From Planctomycetota bacterium (GTDB taxonomy: Bacteria > Planctomycetota > Phycisphaerae > Phycisphaerales > UBA1924): a stretch of DNA of 64,000 nucleotides. This document shows positions 43,834-52,689 of this stretch, in pieces. The notes beneath the pieces are model-generated. The model saw only the letters and a program-made list of their open reading frames with translations, made no database searches and had not been told where the DNA came from. The translations under genes and the position numbers were made by a program. The stretch spans positions 1 to 64,000 of the forward strand of contig JANRJM010000016.1 in NCBI GenBank assembly GCA_033763975.1, read 5' to 3'. The stretch's first letter is position 1, and every line of letters begins with the position of its first letter.

Positions 43834-44900
43834 CGCGCCGGCGCAGCGTCGAAGGCCGCCCGTATCTCGCGGCAGGCGCCCGCCGGGTCCGTCGCGGCGC
43901 ACACCGCCGCGCTCACGGCCACACCGCGCACGCCCGCGGACGCGAGCGTCCCGACGTTGTGCGCGGTGATCCCCCCGATCGCCAAATGAGGGACTGCGCT
44001 CAGCCCGGGGTCGGCCAGATACGACGCCGCGTAGGCCGGGCCGGCGAGCCGGGGCTTGTCCTTCGTCCGGGTCGGGAACATCGGCCCCAGGCCGCACACG
44101 TCCGCCCCGCCCGCGACCGCGGCCCGCGCCTGGTCGAGGTTCTCGGTCGAGACGCCGATGAGCAGTCCCTCGCCCGCGAGCCGGCGGGCGACGTCGGGGG
44201 CGAGGTCGCTCTGGCCCAGGTGCACGCCGTCGGCACCCGCGAGCAGCGCGAGGTCGACCCGGTCGTTGACGACCAGGGCCGCACCGTGCGCGCGGGTCAT
44301 CGCCCGCAGGCGTGACGCGCGGCGGAGCAGTTCGGCGTCCGCGAGCGTTTTCTCGCGCAGTTGAATGCAGTCGGCCCCGCCCGCGAGCGCCTCCGATGCC
44401 ACGGCGTCCCACGGGCGTGCGCACACCGATTCGGTGAGCAGCACGCACAGCCGCCACTGGCGACGCGCGCCCGCGCCCAGCGCGAGCGACACGGCGCGGC
44501 CGAGGTCGTATGCCTGATATCGCAGCGCCTTGAACGGGCCGGGCGGGCCGGCAGAGGCGGGTTTGCCCGCTTCCTCCAGCACGCGGAGCGCCTCTTCCAG
44601 GCGGGCGGCGTTCGCGCGTGCGAGGTCGGCGGCCCCGCGGCGCGCCGATTCTTCGGGGAGCGTCAGCGGGCCCCCGACGTCGCCCGGCACATCGCGGGAC
44701 GCGACGCGGGCGAGCGGGTCGAGCCCGAGGGTGCCCGACGCGTCGGTGACGGCGTGTCGCAGCGATTTCGCCCGGGACGCCAGGTCCTCGCGCGACAGCA
44801 CGAACCGAGAGAGGTCCTCGAGCACGCGGCACGCCTCGCGGGCGCGGTTGAGGTTCGCGTCGAGCAGGCGGGCGAGGTCCGGTCGGGGCGGCAGGGGCAC
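43830..44900 (-). CDS. thiE: Thiamine-phosphate synthase with N-terminal ThiD2 domain
   Basis: A 356-residue protein. Residues 5-140 match the ThiD2-type domain (RLLDANLNRAREACRVLEDLSRFVLSREDLA, PEESARRGAADLARANAARLEEALRVLEEAGK). Residues 150-350 are a ThiE TIM barrel with CIQLREKTLADAELL, VVNDRVDLALLAGADGVHLGQSDL, IGVSTENLDQA, LGPMFPTRTKDK and LAIGGIT. ThiE joins the thiazole and pyrimidine units of thiamine, while ThiD2 likely phosphorylates the pyrimidine. The GTG start has TACGCT 5 nt before it. No TPP riboswitch fits in the 59-bp divergent spacer. Confidence 0.88.
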   Translation of the reverse strand: MPLPPRPDLARLLDANLNRAREACRVLEDLSRFVLSREDLASRAKSLRHAVTDASGTLGLDPLARVASRDVPGDVGGPLTLPEESARRGAADLARANAARLEEALRVLEEAGKPASAGPPGPFKALRYQAYDLGRAVSLALGAGARRQWRLCVLLTESVCARPWDAVASEALAGGADCIQLREKTLADAELLRRASRLRAMTRAHGAALVVNDRVDLALLAGADGVHLGQSDLAPDVARRLAGEGLLIGVSTENLDQARAAVAGGADVCGLGPMFPTRTKDKPRLAGPAYAASYLADPGLSAVPHLAIGGITAHNVGTLASAGVRGVAVSAAVCAATDPAGACREIRAAFDAAPAR

Positions 44901-44905
44901 GGCCC

Positions 44906-44911
44906 AGCGTA
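44906..44911 (-). promoter_or_regulatory. -10-like box TACGCT, leaderless start of thiE
   Basis: On the minus strand TACGCT ends 5 nt before the GTG at 44900. Confidence 0.5.
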
Positions 44912-44947
44912 CGCAAAATGGCAGTGGCGGACCGGGCCGAACCCCGC

Positions 44948-44953
44948 CACAAT
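44948..44953 (+). promoter_or_regulatory. Weak -10-like box CACAAT before the 6PGL-like gene
   Basis: CACAAT ends 6 nt before the ATG at 44960. Confidence 0.3.
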
Positions 44954-44959
44954 GACCGG

Positions 44960-45745
44960 ATGAGCGACGGGCCGATGTACGAACTGTCCCCGATCGCTTC
45001 GCAGCGGACACCCCGCCTGCCGGGGCTGGTGGTGCAGCGCCCGACGGGCGACGCGCTGATCGACGCGCTGCTGGCGGACCTGTTCATCCACGCGGGCAAC
45101 TGCGTGCGTGAGTTCGGCGATTTCCACCTCGTCATCGACGCCGACCCGGCGATCGAGCCCGTGCTGCGGCGCCTGCTCTACGACCCGGCGTACCGCGAGA
45201 TGCCCTGGACGCGCACGCGCGTGTGGCTCGCGAGCGAGCAGCGCGTGCCGCCGGACGATCCCGCCCGCGCCTGGCCCATCGTGCGCGACATGATCGGCGC
45301 GCACTCGGGCATCCCCGACGACCAGATCCACGCCATCGACCCCGACGCGCCCGAGGCGTACGACGCCCTGCTGCGCGAGCACCTGGGCTGGCGCCCCAAG
45401 GGGCACGACCGCCCGGACTGCGCGCTGCTCGTGCTCCGCGCCGACGCGGGCGTCGGGGCGGTGCGGGGCGCCAACAGCATCGCGCGCGGCGATTTCTGCG
45501 TCGAGCACGGGTCCACGCCCACCTCGCCCGCGACGGTCGGCGTGAACGACGCGATTCTCAACGCCTCGCGTCTCGTTGCGGTGTATGTTTCCGGAGAAGA
45601 TGCCCGGCGCGGGCTTTCGCTGCTGGAGCGTGCCCGGGGCACAAGCGCCGCGCTGGGCGCCATGGCGCTGCGCCCGCCCGCGGGCGAGCTGCGCTGGTAC
45701 GTCGATCCCGCCTGCTGCACGCGTGTGCCCGCGGAGCATTCCTGA
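44960..45745 (+). CDS. 6-phosphogluconolactonase / glucosamine-6-phosphate isomerase-like protein, divergent
   Basis: A 261-residue protein. The order of elements fits the sugar-P isomerase/6PGL fold: FGDFHLVIDADPAIEPVLRRLLYD, MPWTRTRVWLASEQRVPPDDPARAWPIVRDMIGAHSGIPDDQIHAID, then PATVGVNDAILNASRLVAVYVSGEDARRG. The catalytic DGHTASLFPG motif is not found; the corresponding stretch reads DAGVGAVRGANSIARG. Activity is therefore uncertain. The pseudouridine synthase starts 12 nt later. Confidence 0.6.
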   Translation: MSDGPMYELSPIASQRTPRLPGLVVQRPTGDALIDALLADLFIHAGNCVREFGDFHLVIDADPAIEPVLRRLLYDPAYREMPWTRTRVWLASEQRVPPDDPARAWPIVRDMIGAHSGIPDDQIHAIDPDAPEAYDALLREHLGWRPKGHDRPDCALLVLRADAGVGAVRGANSIARGDFCVEHGSTPTSPATVGVNDAILNASRLVAVYVSGEDARRGLSLLERARGTSAALGAMALRPPAGELRWYVDPACCTRVPAEHS

Positions 45746-45756
45746 AGGAGCCCCGC

Positions 45757-46605
45757 GTGGGTCTGCTGTCCGTCGAGCCCAACCCGAGGATCACCTTCAA
45801 GGTGCGCCACGAGGACGCCGACCTCCTCGTCGTCGGCAAGCCCGCGGGCGTCGTCACCACGCCGGGGCTCGGGCACGAGCGCGACTCGCTCCTCAACGGG
45901 CTCTTCGCCCGGCACGGCCCGCGCCTGCAGAAGCTCGGCAAGGCCCGCGATTTCGGCCTGCTGCACCGCCTCGACCGCGAGACCAGCGGGCTGGTGCTCT
46001 GCGCGCTCACCGTCGAGGCCTACGAGGCGCTCCGCGAGGCGTTCACGAGCCGCCAGGTCGAGAAGTACTACTGGGCCGTGGTCTTCCAGGCCCCCAAGTC
46101 TCCCAAGGGGCTGATCCGCCGGGCGATCCTCGAGTACGACGGCAAGGCGCCCGGCGACCCGCGCACGAAGAAGCTCGCCCGCATCTCCCCCGCGGGAAAG
46201 CCCGCCCTCACCGCGTACCGCACGCTCGCCGAGTCGATGGCGGGGGCCCTGCTCGAATGCCGCGCCGTCACCGGACGTCTCCACCAGGTCCGCGTCCATC
46301 TCGATTCCATCGGGTGCCCGATCCTGGGCGACGATTTCTACGGCCCGCACTCGGCGCGCGGCGCGTCCCGGCGCCTCGCGCTCCACGCGCACCGCCTGGT
46401 GTTCAAGCACCCCACCTCGGGCGAGCGCATCGACGTGCGCAGCCCCTGGCCCAGCGACCTGCGCGCGCTGCTGAAGCGCCTGCACCTGCCCCGCCCGGAC
46501 TTGCTCGGCACCGACCCTGCCGGCGCGGACGCGGGGGCGCCGTCAGCGCGGGTCGAGCGCGCAGAGGAAATCGACGGCGAGCCGGTCGGCGACGAGGAAG
46601 CCTGA
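45757..46605 (+). CDS. RluA-family 23S/tRNA pseudouridine synthase
   Basis: A 282-residue enzyme: VRHEDADLLVVGKPAGVVTTPG, then the catalytic Asp in FGLLHRLDRETSGLVL, then ALTAYRTLAESMAGALLECRAVTGRLHQVRVHL and GDDFYGP. This is the RluA/RluD family that isomerises uridine in rRNA or tRNA. There is no N-terminal S4 domain, so it is an RluA or TruC-like type. The GTG at 45757 follows GAAGGAG. The acidic 20-residue tail overlaps the convergent hemW by 63 bp. Confidence 0.88.
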   Translation: MGLLSVEPNPRITFKVRHEDADLLVVGKPAGVVTTPGLGHERDSLLNGLFARHGPRLQKLGKARDFGLLHRLDRETSGLVLCALTVEAYEALREAFTSRQVEKYYWAVVFQAPKSPKGLIRRAILEYDGKAPGDPRTKKLARISPAGKPALTAYRTLAESMAGALLECRAVTGRLHQVRVHLDSIGCPILGDDFYGPHSARGASRRLALHAHRLVFKHPTSGERIDVRSPWPSDLRALLKRLHLPRPDLLGTDPAGADAGAPSARVERAEEIDGEPVGDEEA

Positions 46606-47832
46606 ATCCGTCGGCGCCCACCGCGCGCCGGAGGAAAGCAGCCCCTCGCCCGCGAGCTTCCGCGCCAGCGCCTCCAGACGCGCGGGCGCCGCCGCGTCGA
46701 GCGCGCCCGCGCGGGCGAGCATCTCGGAGGCGTCGAGCCCCTCGCGCAGGCGCAGGCCCGTCATCAGGCGCTCGGCCAGCGCGCGGCGCGCGTCGGGCCC
46801 TTCAAAGTCCACGATCGGCGAGAACCCGCCGCGCGAGCGATCCAGGTAGTCGTCCAGGCGGGGCGTGTTCTTCCACCGCCGCCCCGCGACGTGCGCCGAG
46901 GCCGACGGCCCGGCCGCCAGCCACTGGTCGTCGCGCCAGTACGCCAGGTTGTGCCGGCACTCGGCGCCGGGGCGGGCGAAGTTGCTCACCTCGTACCGGT
47001 CAAGCCCGTGCGCGCGCAGCACGCCCACGGTGTCCTCGAACAGGTCGGCCTCCAGGTCCTCGTCGGCCCGCGCGAACTCGCCCCGCTTGAGGCGCGCGGT
47101 CATCGCCGTGTTGGGCTCGTACGTCAGCGCGTAGCACGAGAGATGCTCCGTGCCCAGCGCGAGCGCCGCGTCGAGATCGTGGCGCCACTCGTCCCGCGTC
47201 TGCCCGGGCACGGCGTAGATGAGGTCGACCGAGAGCCGCTCGACGCCCGCGTCGCGCGCCAGCGCGATCGCGCGCGGCACGCTCGCCGGGTCGTGCCGGC
47301 GCTCCAGCGTCACCAGGTGCGCCGCGTGGAACGACTGCGCGCCCATGCTCAGCCGGTTCACTCCGCCCGCGACCAGCACGCGCAGCAGGTCGGGCGTGAC
47401 GGTCTCGGGGTTGCACTCGACGGTGAACTCGCACGGCGCGCCGCCCCCCGCCGCGAGGTCGCCGCACGTCGCGAGGCCCCTGCCCGCTCCAAGGTCATAG
47501 TGCGTGTGCAGCGCGCCGAGCACGCGCTCCCACAGGCGCGGCTCGAGCATGCTGGGCGTTCCGCCCCCGACGAACACGGTGCGCAGGGGCCTGGCGGCCC
47601 ACGGCGCGAGCGCCCGCAGTTCGTCCACGAGGCGATCGGTGAACGCCTCCTGCCGCCCGCGCGTGTCGACGATGCTGTAGAAGTCGCAGTAGTGGCACTT
47701 GTGCGAGCAGAACGGGACGTGGATGTACAGCGAGGTCGCGATGGCCCGCGCCGCGACGCCGCCCAGCGCGTCGCCGGCGTCGGAGGGGCCGCCGGGCGAC
47801 GCGGGCGGGAGTTGGGGAAGGCTGACGGGCAC
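46543..47832 (-). CDS. hemW: HemW-like radical SAM protein (heme chaperone)
   Basis: A 429-residue protein. The radical SAM cluster motif is IHVPFCSHKCHYCDFYS (CxxxCxxC), with FVGGGTPSMLEPRL, VECNPETVTPDLL, RLSMGAQSFHAAHLVTLERRHDP, DLIYAVPGQTRDEWRHDL and the C-terminal HemN_C region. HemW inserts heme into respiratory enzymes and is often mislabelled coproporphyrinogen oxidase. The GTG at 47832 has TACTCT 6 nt before it. The 3' end overlaps the opposite-strand pseudouridine synthase. Confidence 0.9.
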   Translation of the reverse strand: MPVSLPQLPPASPGGPSDAGDALGGVAARAIATSLYIHVPFCSHKCHYCDFYSIVDTRGRQEAFTDRLVDELRALAPWAARPLRTVFVGGGTPSMLEPRLWERVLGALHTHYDLGAGRGLATCGDLAAGGGAPCEFTVECNPETVTPDLLRVLVAGGVNRLSMGAQSFHAAHLVTLERRHDPASVPRAIALARDAGVERLSVDLIYAVPGQTRDEWRHDLDAALALGTEHLSCYALTYEPNTAMTARLKRGEFARADEDLEADLFEDTVGVLRAHGLDRYEVSNFARPGAECRHNLAYWRDDQWLAAGPSASAHVAGRRWKNTPRLDDYLDRSRGGFSPIVDFEGPDARRALAERLMTGLRLREGLDASEMLARAGALDAAAPARLEALARKLAGEGLLSSGARWAPTDSGFLVADRLAVDFLCALDPR

Positions 47833-47838
47833 GCCGGC

Positions 47839-47844
47839 AGAGTA
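47839..47844 (-). promoter_or_regulatory. -10-like box TACTCT, leaderless start of hemW
   Basis: On the minus strand TACTCT ends 6 nt before the GTG at 47832. On the plus strand TATCAT (47879-47884) may serve the FHA gene. Confidence 0.45.
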
Positions 47845-47927
47845 CGGGTCCGGTGCGGGTCGCGAGCGGGGATGGGGCTATCATGGGAACACACGCGGGG
47901 GCGGTTCGCCGCGGAAGGGGTCGCGCG

Positions 47928-48425
47928 ATGGATGTGAGCTTGGTGCTCGTGACGCCGCAGGGCAAGCAGTCGGAGATCCCGCTGCGCCGTCCCGTGCAGG
48001 TGATCGGGCGTCAGACCGATTGCCAGATCCGCGTGCCGAGCAGCGCGGTGTCGCGGCATCACTGCGAAGTTTCGGTCGACGACGGCAAGGTCTCGGTCCG
48101 CGATCTTGGATCGAGCAACGGCACCTACGTGAACCGTCGGCGCGTGACGCAGACCGACCTCTCGCCCGGCGACCTGCTGGCGGTGGGAGAAATGGTGTTC
48201 GTCGTGCGTGTGGACGGGCGTCCGGCCGCCATCGATTCCGACGACGTGCTGGAAGACGGGCAGGTCCAGGTCCCGGCGGCGGCGTCGGCCGCGGCGGCCC
48301 CGCGACCGGCGAGCAAGCCCGCGTCCCGCGCGCCCGCGCGGCCGGTCGATCCCGACGACAGCGGCGCCGACGACTTCGATTTCCTCGGCGAGGACGACGA
48401 CATCAAGAAGCAGCCCAAGCTCTGA
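47928..48425 (+). CDS. FHA domain protein with acidic tail
   Basis: A 165-residue protein. The FHA domain (about 1-85) has VQVIGRQTDCQIRVPSSAVSRHHCEVSV and DLGSSNGTYVNRRRVTQ with all phosphothreonine-binding residues. An Ala/Pro linker leads to an acidic end, DDSGADDFDFLGEDDD. It is probably a phospho-dependent adaptor. The start follows GGAAGGGG. It converges with the zinc-ribbon gene. Confidence 0.9.
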   Translation: MDVSLVLVTPQGKQSEIPLRRPVQVIGRQTDCQIRVPSSAVSRHHCEVSVDDGKVSVRDLGSSNGTYVNRRRVTQTDLSPGDLLAVGEMVFVVRVDGRPAAIDSDDVLEDGQVQVPAAASAAAAPRPASKPASRAPARPVDPDDSGADDFDFLGEDDDIKKQPKL

Positions 48426-48441
48426 GCCCGCGCGGCGGGCG

Positions 48442-48612
48442 CTACGCCGCCGGCTTGCCCTGCTGGGACGTGCTCCCCGCCGCCGGCACCCGGATGTTCG
48501 TCGCGCACGCCCGGCAGCGGACGGTCTTTCCGCGGCACTCCTTCGGAACCGCCAGGATCTTCCGGCAGCTCAGGTTCGGGCACATCATGCGGATAGTCGG
48601 CGAAGACGACAT
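48442..48612 (-). CDS. Very small zinc-ribbon protein
   Basis: A 56-residue protein with MCPNLSCRKILAVPKECRGKTVRCRACATNIRVP. The pattern C-x4-C-x-KIL-x-VP-x-E-C-x-GK-x-x-RC-x-x-C is a zinc ribbon of a type common as an N-terminal domain in planctomycetal proteins, here on its own with a short Gly/Ser/Lys tail. The ATG is at 48612, with purA beginning 105 nt away on the other strand. Confidence 0.7.
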   Translation of the reverse strand: MSSSPTIRMMCPNLSCRKILAVPKECRGKTVRCRACATNIRVPAAGSTSQQGKPAA

Positions 48613-48716
48613 CGTGCGTGGAATCGACACACGGCGCCCGCCGCTTGAGGCGTGGGCGTCCCAGAATCGCCCCGGATACGCTGTGCCCCGATACACCCGG
48701 ACCCTGCGAGCACGAC

Positions 48717-50102
48717 ATGGCTGCACCTGACACGCGCGCACTCTTCTCGGACGCCCCCCGCGGCACGGTGGTCGTGGGCCTGCAGTGGGGCGACGAGGGC
48801 AAGGGCAAGCTCGTCGACCTGCTCGCCAAGGAGCACGACGCCGTCGTCCGCTACAACGGCGGCGCCAACGCCGGGCACTCCGTCGTCGTCGGCGGAACCC
48901 GCTACTCCCTGCACCTCATCCCCTCCGGCATCCTCTATCCGGGGAAGGTCGCGGTCATCGGCAATGGCGTCGTCGTCGATCCCTGGAAACTCGTCGAGGA
49001 ACTCGACGGCCTCGCCGCACGCAACATCGACACCTCGAACCTCGTCGTCTCCGACCGTGCCCACGCCGTCCTCGCCTATCACAAGTCCGAGGACGCCCTC
49101 CGCGAGGACCTGCTCAAGCACGTCGGCGGCGCCCGCGTGCCCAGCGGCGAGGACCGCGCGGACGCCCCCGCCCCGGTCTCCGAGATCGGCACCACCCGGC
49201 GCGGCATCGGCCCGGCCTACGCCGACAAAGTCCAGCGCGCCAGCGCCGTCCGCCTGGGCGACCTGCTCCGCCCCGACGTGCTCCGCGATCGCATCCGCGT
49301 CGCCCTCACCCTGAAACGCCCGCTGCTGGAAGAACTCGGCCCGCAGTCCGGCGTGCCCGACGAGGCCGAACTGATCGCGGCGTGCGAAGCCATCGGCACG
49401 CGCCTCGCCCCGATGATCCGCGACACCACCTCGCTCCTGCACGGGATGCTCCGCCAGGGCAAGCGCGTGCTCTTCGAGGGCGCGAACGGGTCGCTGCTCG
49501 ATGTCGATCACGGGACATACCCGTACGTCACCGGGTCCACGTGCATCGCGTCCGGGGTCGGGCCAGGCACGGGCGTGCCCCCCACGCACATCTCGCGGGT
49601 GCTGGGCGTCATGAAGGCGTACTCGACGCGCGTCGGGGCCGGGCCCTTCCCCACCGAGCTGCACGACGCCCTGGGCGAGCGGATCCGCGTGCGGGGGCGC
49701 GAGTACGGCACGACGACCGGGCGCCCGCGCCGGGTCGGCTGGCTTGACCTGGTCGCCGTGCGCTACGCCGCGATGATCAACGGCGCCACCGGCATCGCGC
49801 TCACGATGCTGGACGTGCTGAGCGGGATCGACGAACTGCGGGTGTGCGTGGGGTACACGATTCACGGGCGCGAGACGAACGATTTTCCGCCCGACTCGTA
49901 CGACCTGGCGCGGGCCGTCCCGCGGTACGAGGTGCTGCCTGGCTTTGCCGAGGACATCGCCTCGTGCCGCGACGCGGGCGGCCTCCCGCCGAACGCGGCC
50001 CGCTACGTGGAGTTCATCGAGTCGTTCGTCGGCGTCCCGGTGGAGGTGGTGAGCGTGGGACCGGATCGCGCGCAGACCATGATCCGAACGGAGCGGGCGT
50101 GA
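48717..50102 (+). CDS. purA: Adenylosuccinate synthase
   Basis: A 461-residue enzyme of AMP synthesis. GTP-binding VVVGLQWGDEGKGKLVDLLA contains the catalytic Asp, followed by YNGGANAGHSVVVGGTRYSLHLIPSGIL (His), VLFEGANGSLLDVDHGTYPYVT, STCIASGVGPG and GTTTGRPRRVGWLD. It is slightly longer than the usual 430 because of an insertion after RAHAVLAYHK. It overlaps uppS by TGATG, starting a purA-uppS-cdsA run. Confidence 0.96.
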   Translation: MAAPDTRALFSDAPRGTVVVGLQWGDEGKGKLVDLLAKEHDAVVRYNGGANAGHSVVVGGTRYSLHLIPSGILYPGKVAVIGNGVVVDPWKLVEELDGLAARNIDTSNLVVSDRAHAVLAYHKSEDALREDLLKHVGGARVPSGEDRADAPAPVSEIGTTRRGIGPAYADKVQRASAVRLGDLLRPDVLRDRIRVALTLKRPLLEELGPQSGVPDEAELIAACEAIGTRLAPMIRDTTSLLHGMLRQGKRVLFEGANGSLLDVDHGTYPYVTGSTCIASGVGPGTGVPPTHISRVLGVMKAYSTRVGAGPFPTELHDALGERIRVRGREYGTTTGRPRRVGWLDLVAVRYAAMINGATGIALTMLDVLSGIDELRVCVGYTIHGRETNDFPPDSYDLARAVPRYEVLPGFAEDIASCRDAGGLPPNAARYVEFIESFVGVPVEVVSVGPDRAQTMIRTERA

Positions 50103-50947
50103 TGCCGGATCGCGCCGCCGAATCGCCCGTTGCGACGGGGCACAACGGGCAGCACGCCGCCGCCCTCGCGCGCATCCGCCAGCGCAACCCCGACGCGGAC
50201 CCGGCCCGCCTGCTCCCCGACGTCGACCCAGCCCGAATCCCGCGCCATGTCGCGATCATCATGGACGGGAACGGGCGCTGGGCCGCGGCCCGCGGGCTGC
50301 CCCGCGAGTTCGGGCATCGCGCCGGCGCCAAGGTGGTGCGCGAGGTGGTGGAGCACGCCGGGAACGTGGGCGTGGAGGTCGTGACGCTGTATTCGTTCTC
50401 GCTGGAGAACTGGAAGCGTCCGCCCGGCGAGATCGAGGCGCTCATGCACCTCTGCCGCGTGTACCTCGACGGCGAAGAGGCCGAGCTCGTGCGCCGGGGC
50501 ATCCGATTCCGCGTCATTGGCCGCCGCGCGGGCCTGCCTTCGGGCGTGGTCGAGGCCATCGAGCGGGTGGAGCGGTCGACCTCCGGCGGCACGCGCGGCA
50601 CGCTCTGCCTGGCGATCAACTACGGCGCCCGCGCCGAACTCGCCGACGCCGCCCGCCGGCTGGCGCGTGACGTCGCTTCGGGCGCGATCGCGCCCGACGC
50701 TGTCGACGAAGGTTCGCTGGCGTCGCGCCTGTACGCCCCGGACCTGCCGGACCCGGACCTGCTCATCCGCACCGCCGGCGAGATGCGCGTCAGCAACTTC
50801 CTGCTCTGGCAGATCAGTTACGCCGAACTGCACGTCACGCCCGTGCTGTGGCCCGACTTCGGGCCCGCCTGCCTCGACGCCGCCATCCGCGACTTCGCGT
50901 CCCGCTCCCGCCGCTTCGGGGCGATCAGCGAGCAGGCGCATGCGTGA
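50102..50947 (+). CDS. uppS: Isoprenyl (undecaprenyl diphosphate) transferase
   Basis: A 281-residue cis-prenyltransferase that makes the lipid carrier for cell-wall precursors. Signature HVAIIMDGNGRWAAARGLPREFGHRAG (catalytic Asp), then EVVTLYSFSLENWKRP, LLIRTAGEMRVSNFLLWQISYAELHVT. The N-terminal 50 residues precede the conserved domain. It overlaps purA upstream and cdsA downstream (8 nt). Confidence 0.95.
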   Translation: MPDRAAESPVATGHNGQHAAALARIRQRNPDADPARLLPDVDPARIPRHVAIIMDGNGRWAAARGLPREFGHRAGAKVVREVVEHAGNVGVEVVTLYSFSLENWKRPPGEIEALMHLCRVYLDGEEAELVRRGIRFRVIGRRAGLPSGVVEAIERVERSTSGGTRGTLCLAINYGARAELADAARRLARDVASGAIAPDAVDEGSLASRLYAPDLPDPDLLIRTAGEMRVSNFLLWQISYAELHVTPVLWPDFGPACLDAAIRDFASRSRRFGAISEQAHA

Positions 50948-51857
50948 GCGGCTGCTGCTGGGCCCGCTGCTGATCCTGCTCCTCGTCGGCGGGCTGGCGC
51001 TCGACCAGTGGCTCGACGCGCGCCCGCTGCCGTCGGCGCTCCGCGTCATCGGGTCCGACACCGTTCCCCCGGGGGTCATTGTCTTCGTGGTGATGGCGAT
51101 CCTCGGCGCGCTGGCGGCCCGCGAACTCGCCGCCATCCTTGCCGCGAACGGCGTGCTCGCCTCGCGCCGCGTCACCACTTTCGCCGCGATGTGCGGGCTT
51201 CTTGCCTCCGGGCTCATCCCCGGGCACGCGACCGGAACCGAGGCCTTCGCCGGCGTCGGCACCGCCGGCGTGCTCGCGCTCATCACCGCGCTGGGCTTTT
51301 ATTCGCGTCATCGCAGCGTCGAGGGTGTCGTCGCCGGCACCGGCGGCGCGCTCCTCGCGTTCGTGTACATCGGGCTCATGCTCGGGTTCCTGCTCGCCAT
51401 CCGGCGCGAGCACACCGCGTGGATCCTGCTGTGGGTCCTCATGGTCACCAAGGCCTGCGACATCGGCGCGCTCTTCGCCGGCAAGGCCTTCGGCCGCCAC
51501 AAACTCATCCCCTGGCTCAGCCCCGGCAAGACCTGGGAAGGTCTGGTGGGCGGGGTCGTGCTGGCGGCCCTCGTCGCCTGGGGCGGGTTCGCGGTCATCC
51601 ACGCCGGCACCGGCGCGCCCGTGCCGGGGGTCTTCGCCAGCCTGGGCGCGGGCGTCGTGCTCGGTCTGGTCGGCCAGGCCGGCGACCTCCTCGAGAGCCT
51701 GCTCAAACGCGACGCGGGCATCAAGGACTCCGGGCGATCACTGCCGGGGTTCGGCGGCGTGCTCGACCTCATTGATTCACCGCTGCTCGCCGCGCCCGTC
51801 GCCTACTGGATGCTCCACAGCTTCCAGCGAATCGCGACAACGCACGGCGTCGACTGA
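50940..51857 (+). CDS. cdsA: Phosphatidate cytidylyltransferase
   Basis: A 305-residue membrane enzyme with about eight hydrophobic helices. The CDP-diglyceride synthase signature is near the C-terminus: SLLKRDAGIKDSGRSLPGFGGVLDLIDSPLLAAPVAY. CDIGALFAGKAFGRHKLIPWLSPGKTWEG is the other conserved region. It makes CDP-diacylglycerol for phospholipids, used in turn by enzymes such as cls. Confidence 0.95.
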   Translation: MRERLLLGPLLILLLVGGLALDQWLDARPLPSALRVIGSDTVPPGVIVFVVMAILGALAARELAAILAANGVLASRRVTTFAAMCGLLASGLIPGHATGTEAFAGVGTAGVLALITALGFYSRHRSVEGVVAGTGGALLAFVYIGLMLGFLLAIRREHTAWILLWVLMVTKACDIGALFAGKAFGRHKLIPWLSPGKTWEGLVGGVVLAALVAWGGFAVIHAGTGAPVPGVFASLGAGVVLGLVGQAGDLLESLLKRDAGIKDSGRSLPGFGGVLDLIDSPLLAAPVAYWMLHSFQRIATTHGVD

Positions 51858-51907
51858 CGCGACGTGTTCCGGCGCTCTACACTGCGTCGGGTCCCCAGGG
51901 GAATCGG

Positions 51908-52672
51908 ATGGACGCTACGACGCGGTTGCTCAAGGTCTTTCAGGTCGAAAAGCAGATGCGGGAACTGAGATCCCGCCTTGAATCGGCGGAGCGCTTCCTC
52001 GCCGAGCAGGACAAGGATCTCGCCCAGATCAACGCGAAGCGCGCGGCCCTGGAAGCGCAGGCCAAGGCGCTCATGGTGCAGGCCGCCGACCGCGAGGGCG
52101 AGGCTCACCGCCTCGACGCCAAGATCGCCACCATCCGCGAGCAGATGGGGCAGGCGCAGACCAACCGCGAGTACCAGGCCTTCCTCGTCGAGATGAACAC
52201 GCACAAGCTCGAGCGCGACAAACTCGAGACCACCGCGATCGAGTTCATGCAGAAGGTCGACGAGGCCAAGCGCCTCCACGCCGACGCCGAGGCCGCCCGA
52301 GACCAGAGGCTCCAGGTCCGCCAGGTCGCCCAGCAGGAACGCGACGCGCGCCACGCCGAGATCGCGGCCCGTCTCGCGGTGCTCAAGGCCGAGCGCGCCG
52401 CGCTCGCCGCCGAGGCGACCCCCGACTCGCTCAAGATGCTCGAGGACCTCCTCCGGCGCAAGGGCGAGGACGCCATGGCCACCATCCAGGTCGAGGACCG
52501 CAAACGACACGAGTACACCTGCGGGTCGTGCCAGATGACGATCCCCGTCGAGGCCGTCAGCGGCCTGCTCTCGCGCGGCGTCATCACCCGCTGCGTCTCG
52601 TGCCAGTGCCTGCTGTTCCTCGACGAGACCGCGCGCAACGCGCTCCAGCCCCCCGCGTCCAGCAAGCGATAA
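51908..52672 (+). CDS. Coiled-coil protein with C-terminal C4 zinc ribbon
   Basis: A 254-residue protein. Residues 1-195 are one long helical hairpin (REQMGQAQTNREYQAFLVEM in the turn region), and the end carries YTCGSCQMTIPVEAVS and TRCVSCQCLLF, a four-Cys zinc ribbon. This is the CT398/CdsZ-like family widespread in bacteria, whose function is poorly known. TACACT (51878-51883) lies 24 nt before the start. Confidence 0.85.
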   Translation: MDATTRLLKVFQVEKQMRELRSRLESAERFLAEQDKDLAQINAKRAALEAQAKALMVQAADREGEAHRLDAKIATIREQMGQAQTNREYQAFLVEMNTHKLERDKLETTAIEFMQKVDEAKRLHADAEAARDQRLQVRQVAQQERDARHAEIAARLAVLKAERAALAAEATPDSLKMLEDLLRRKGEDAMATIQVEDRKRHEYTCGSCQMTIPVEAVSGLLSRGVITRCVSCQCLLFLDETARNALQPPASSKR

Positions 52673-52689
52673 CGCACGCCATCGGGAAC

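Noticed and set aside
44901-44959. TPP riboswitch before thiE
   Set aside because: The spacer is only 59 bp and the start appears leaderless; no THI-box sequence is seen.
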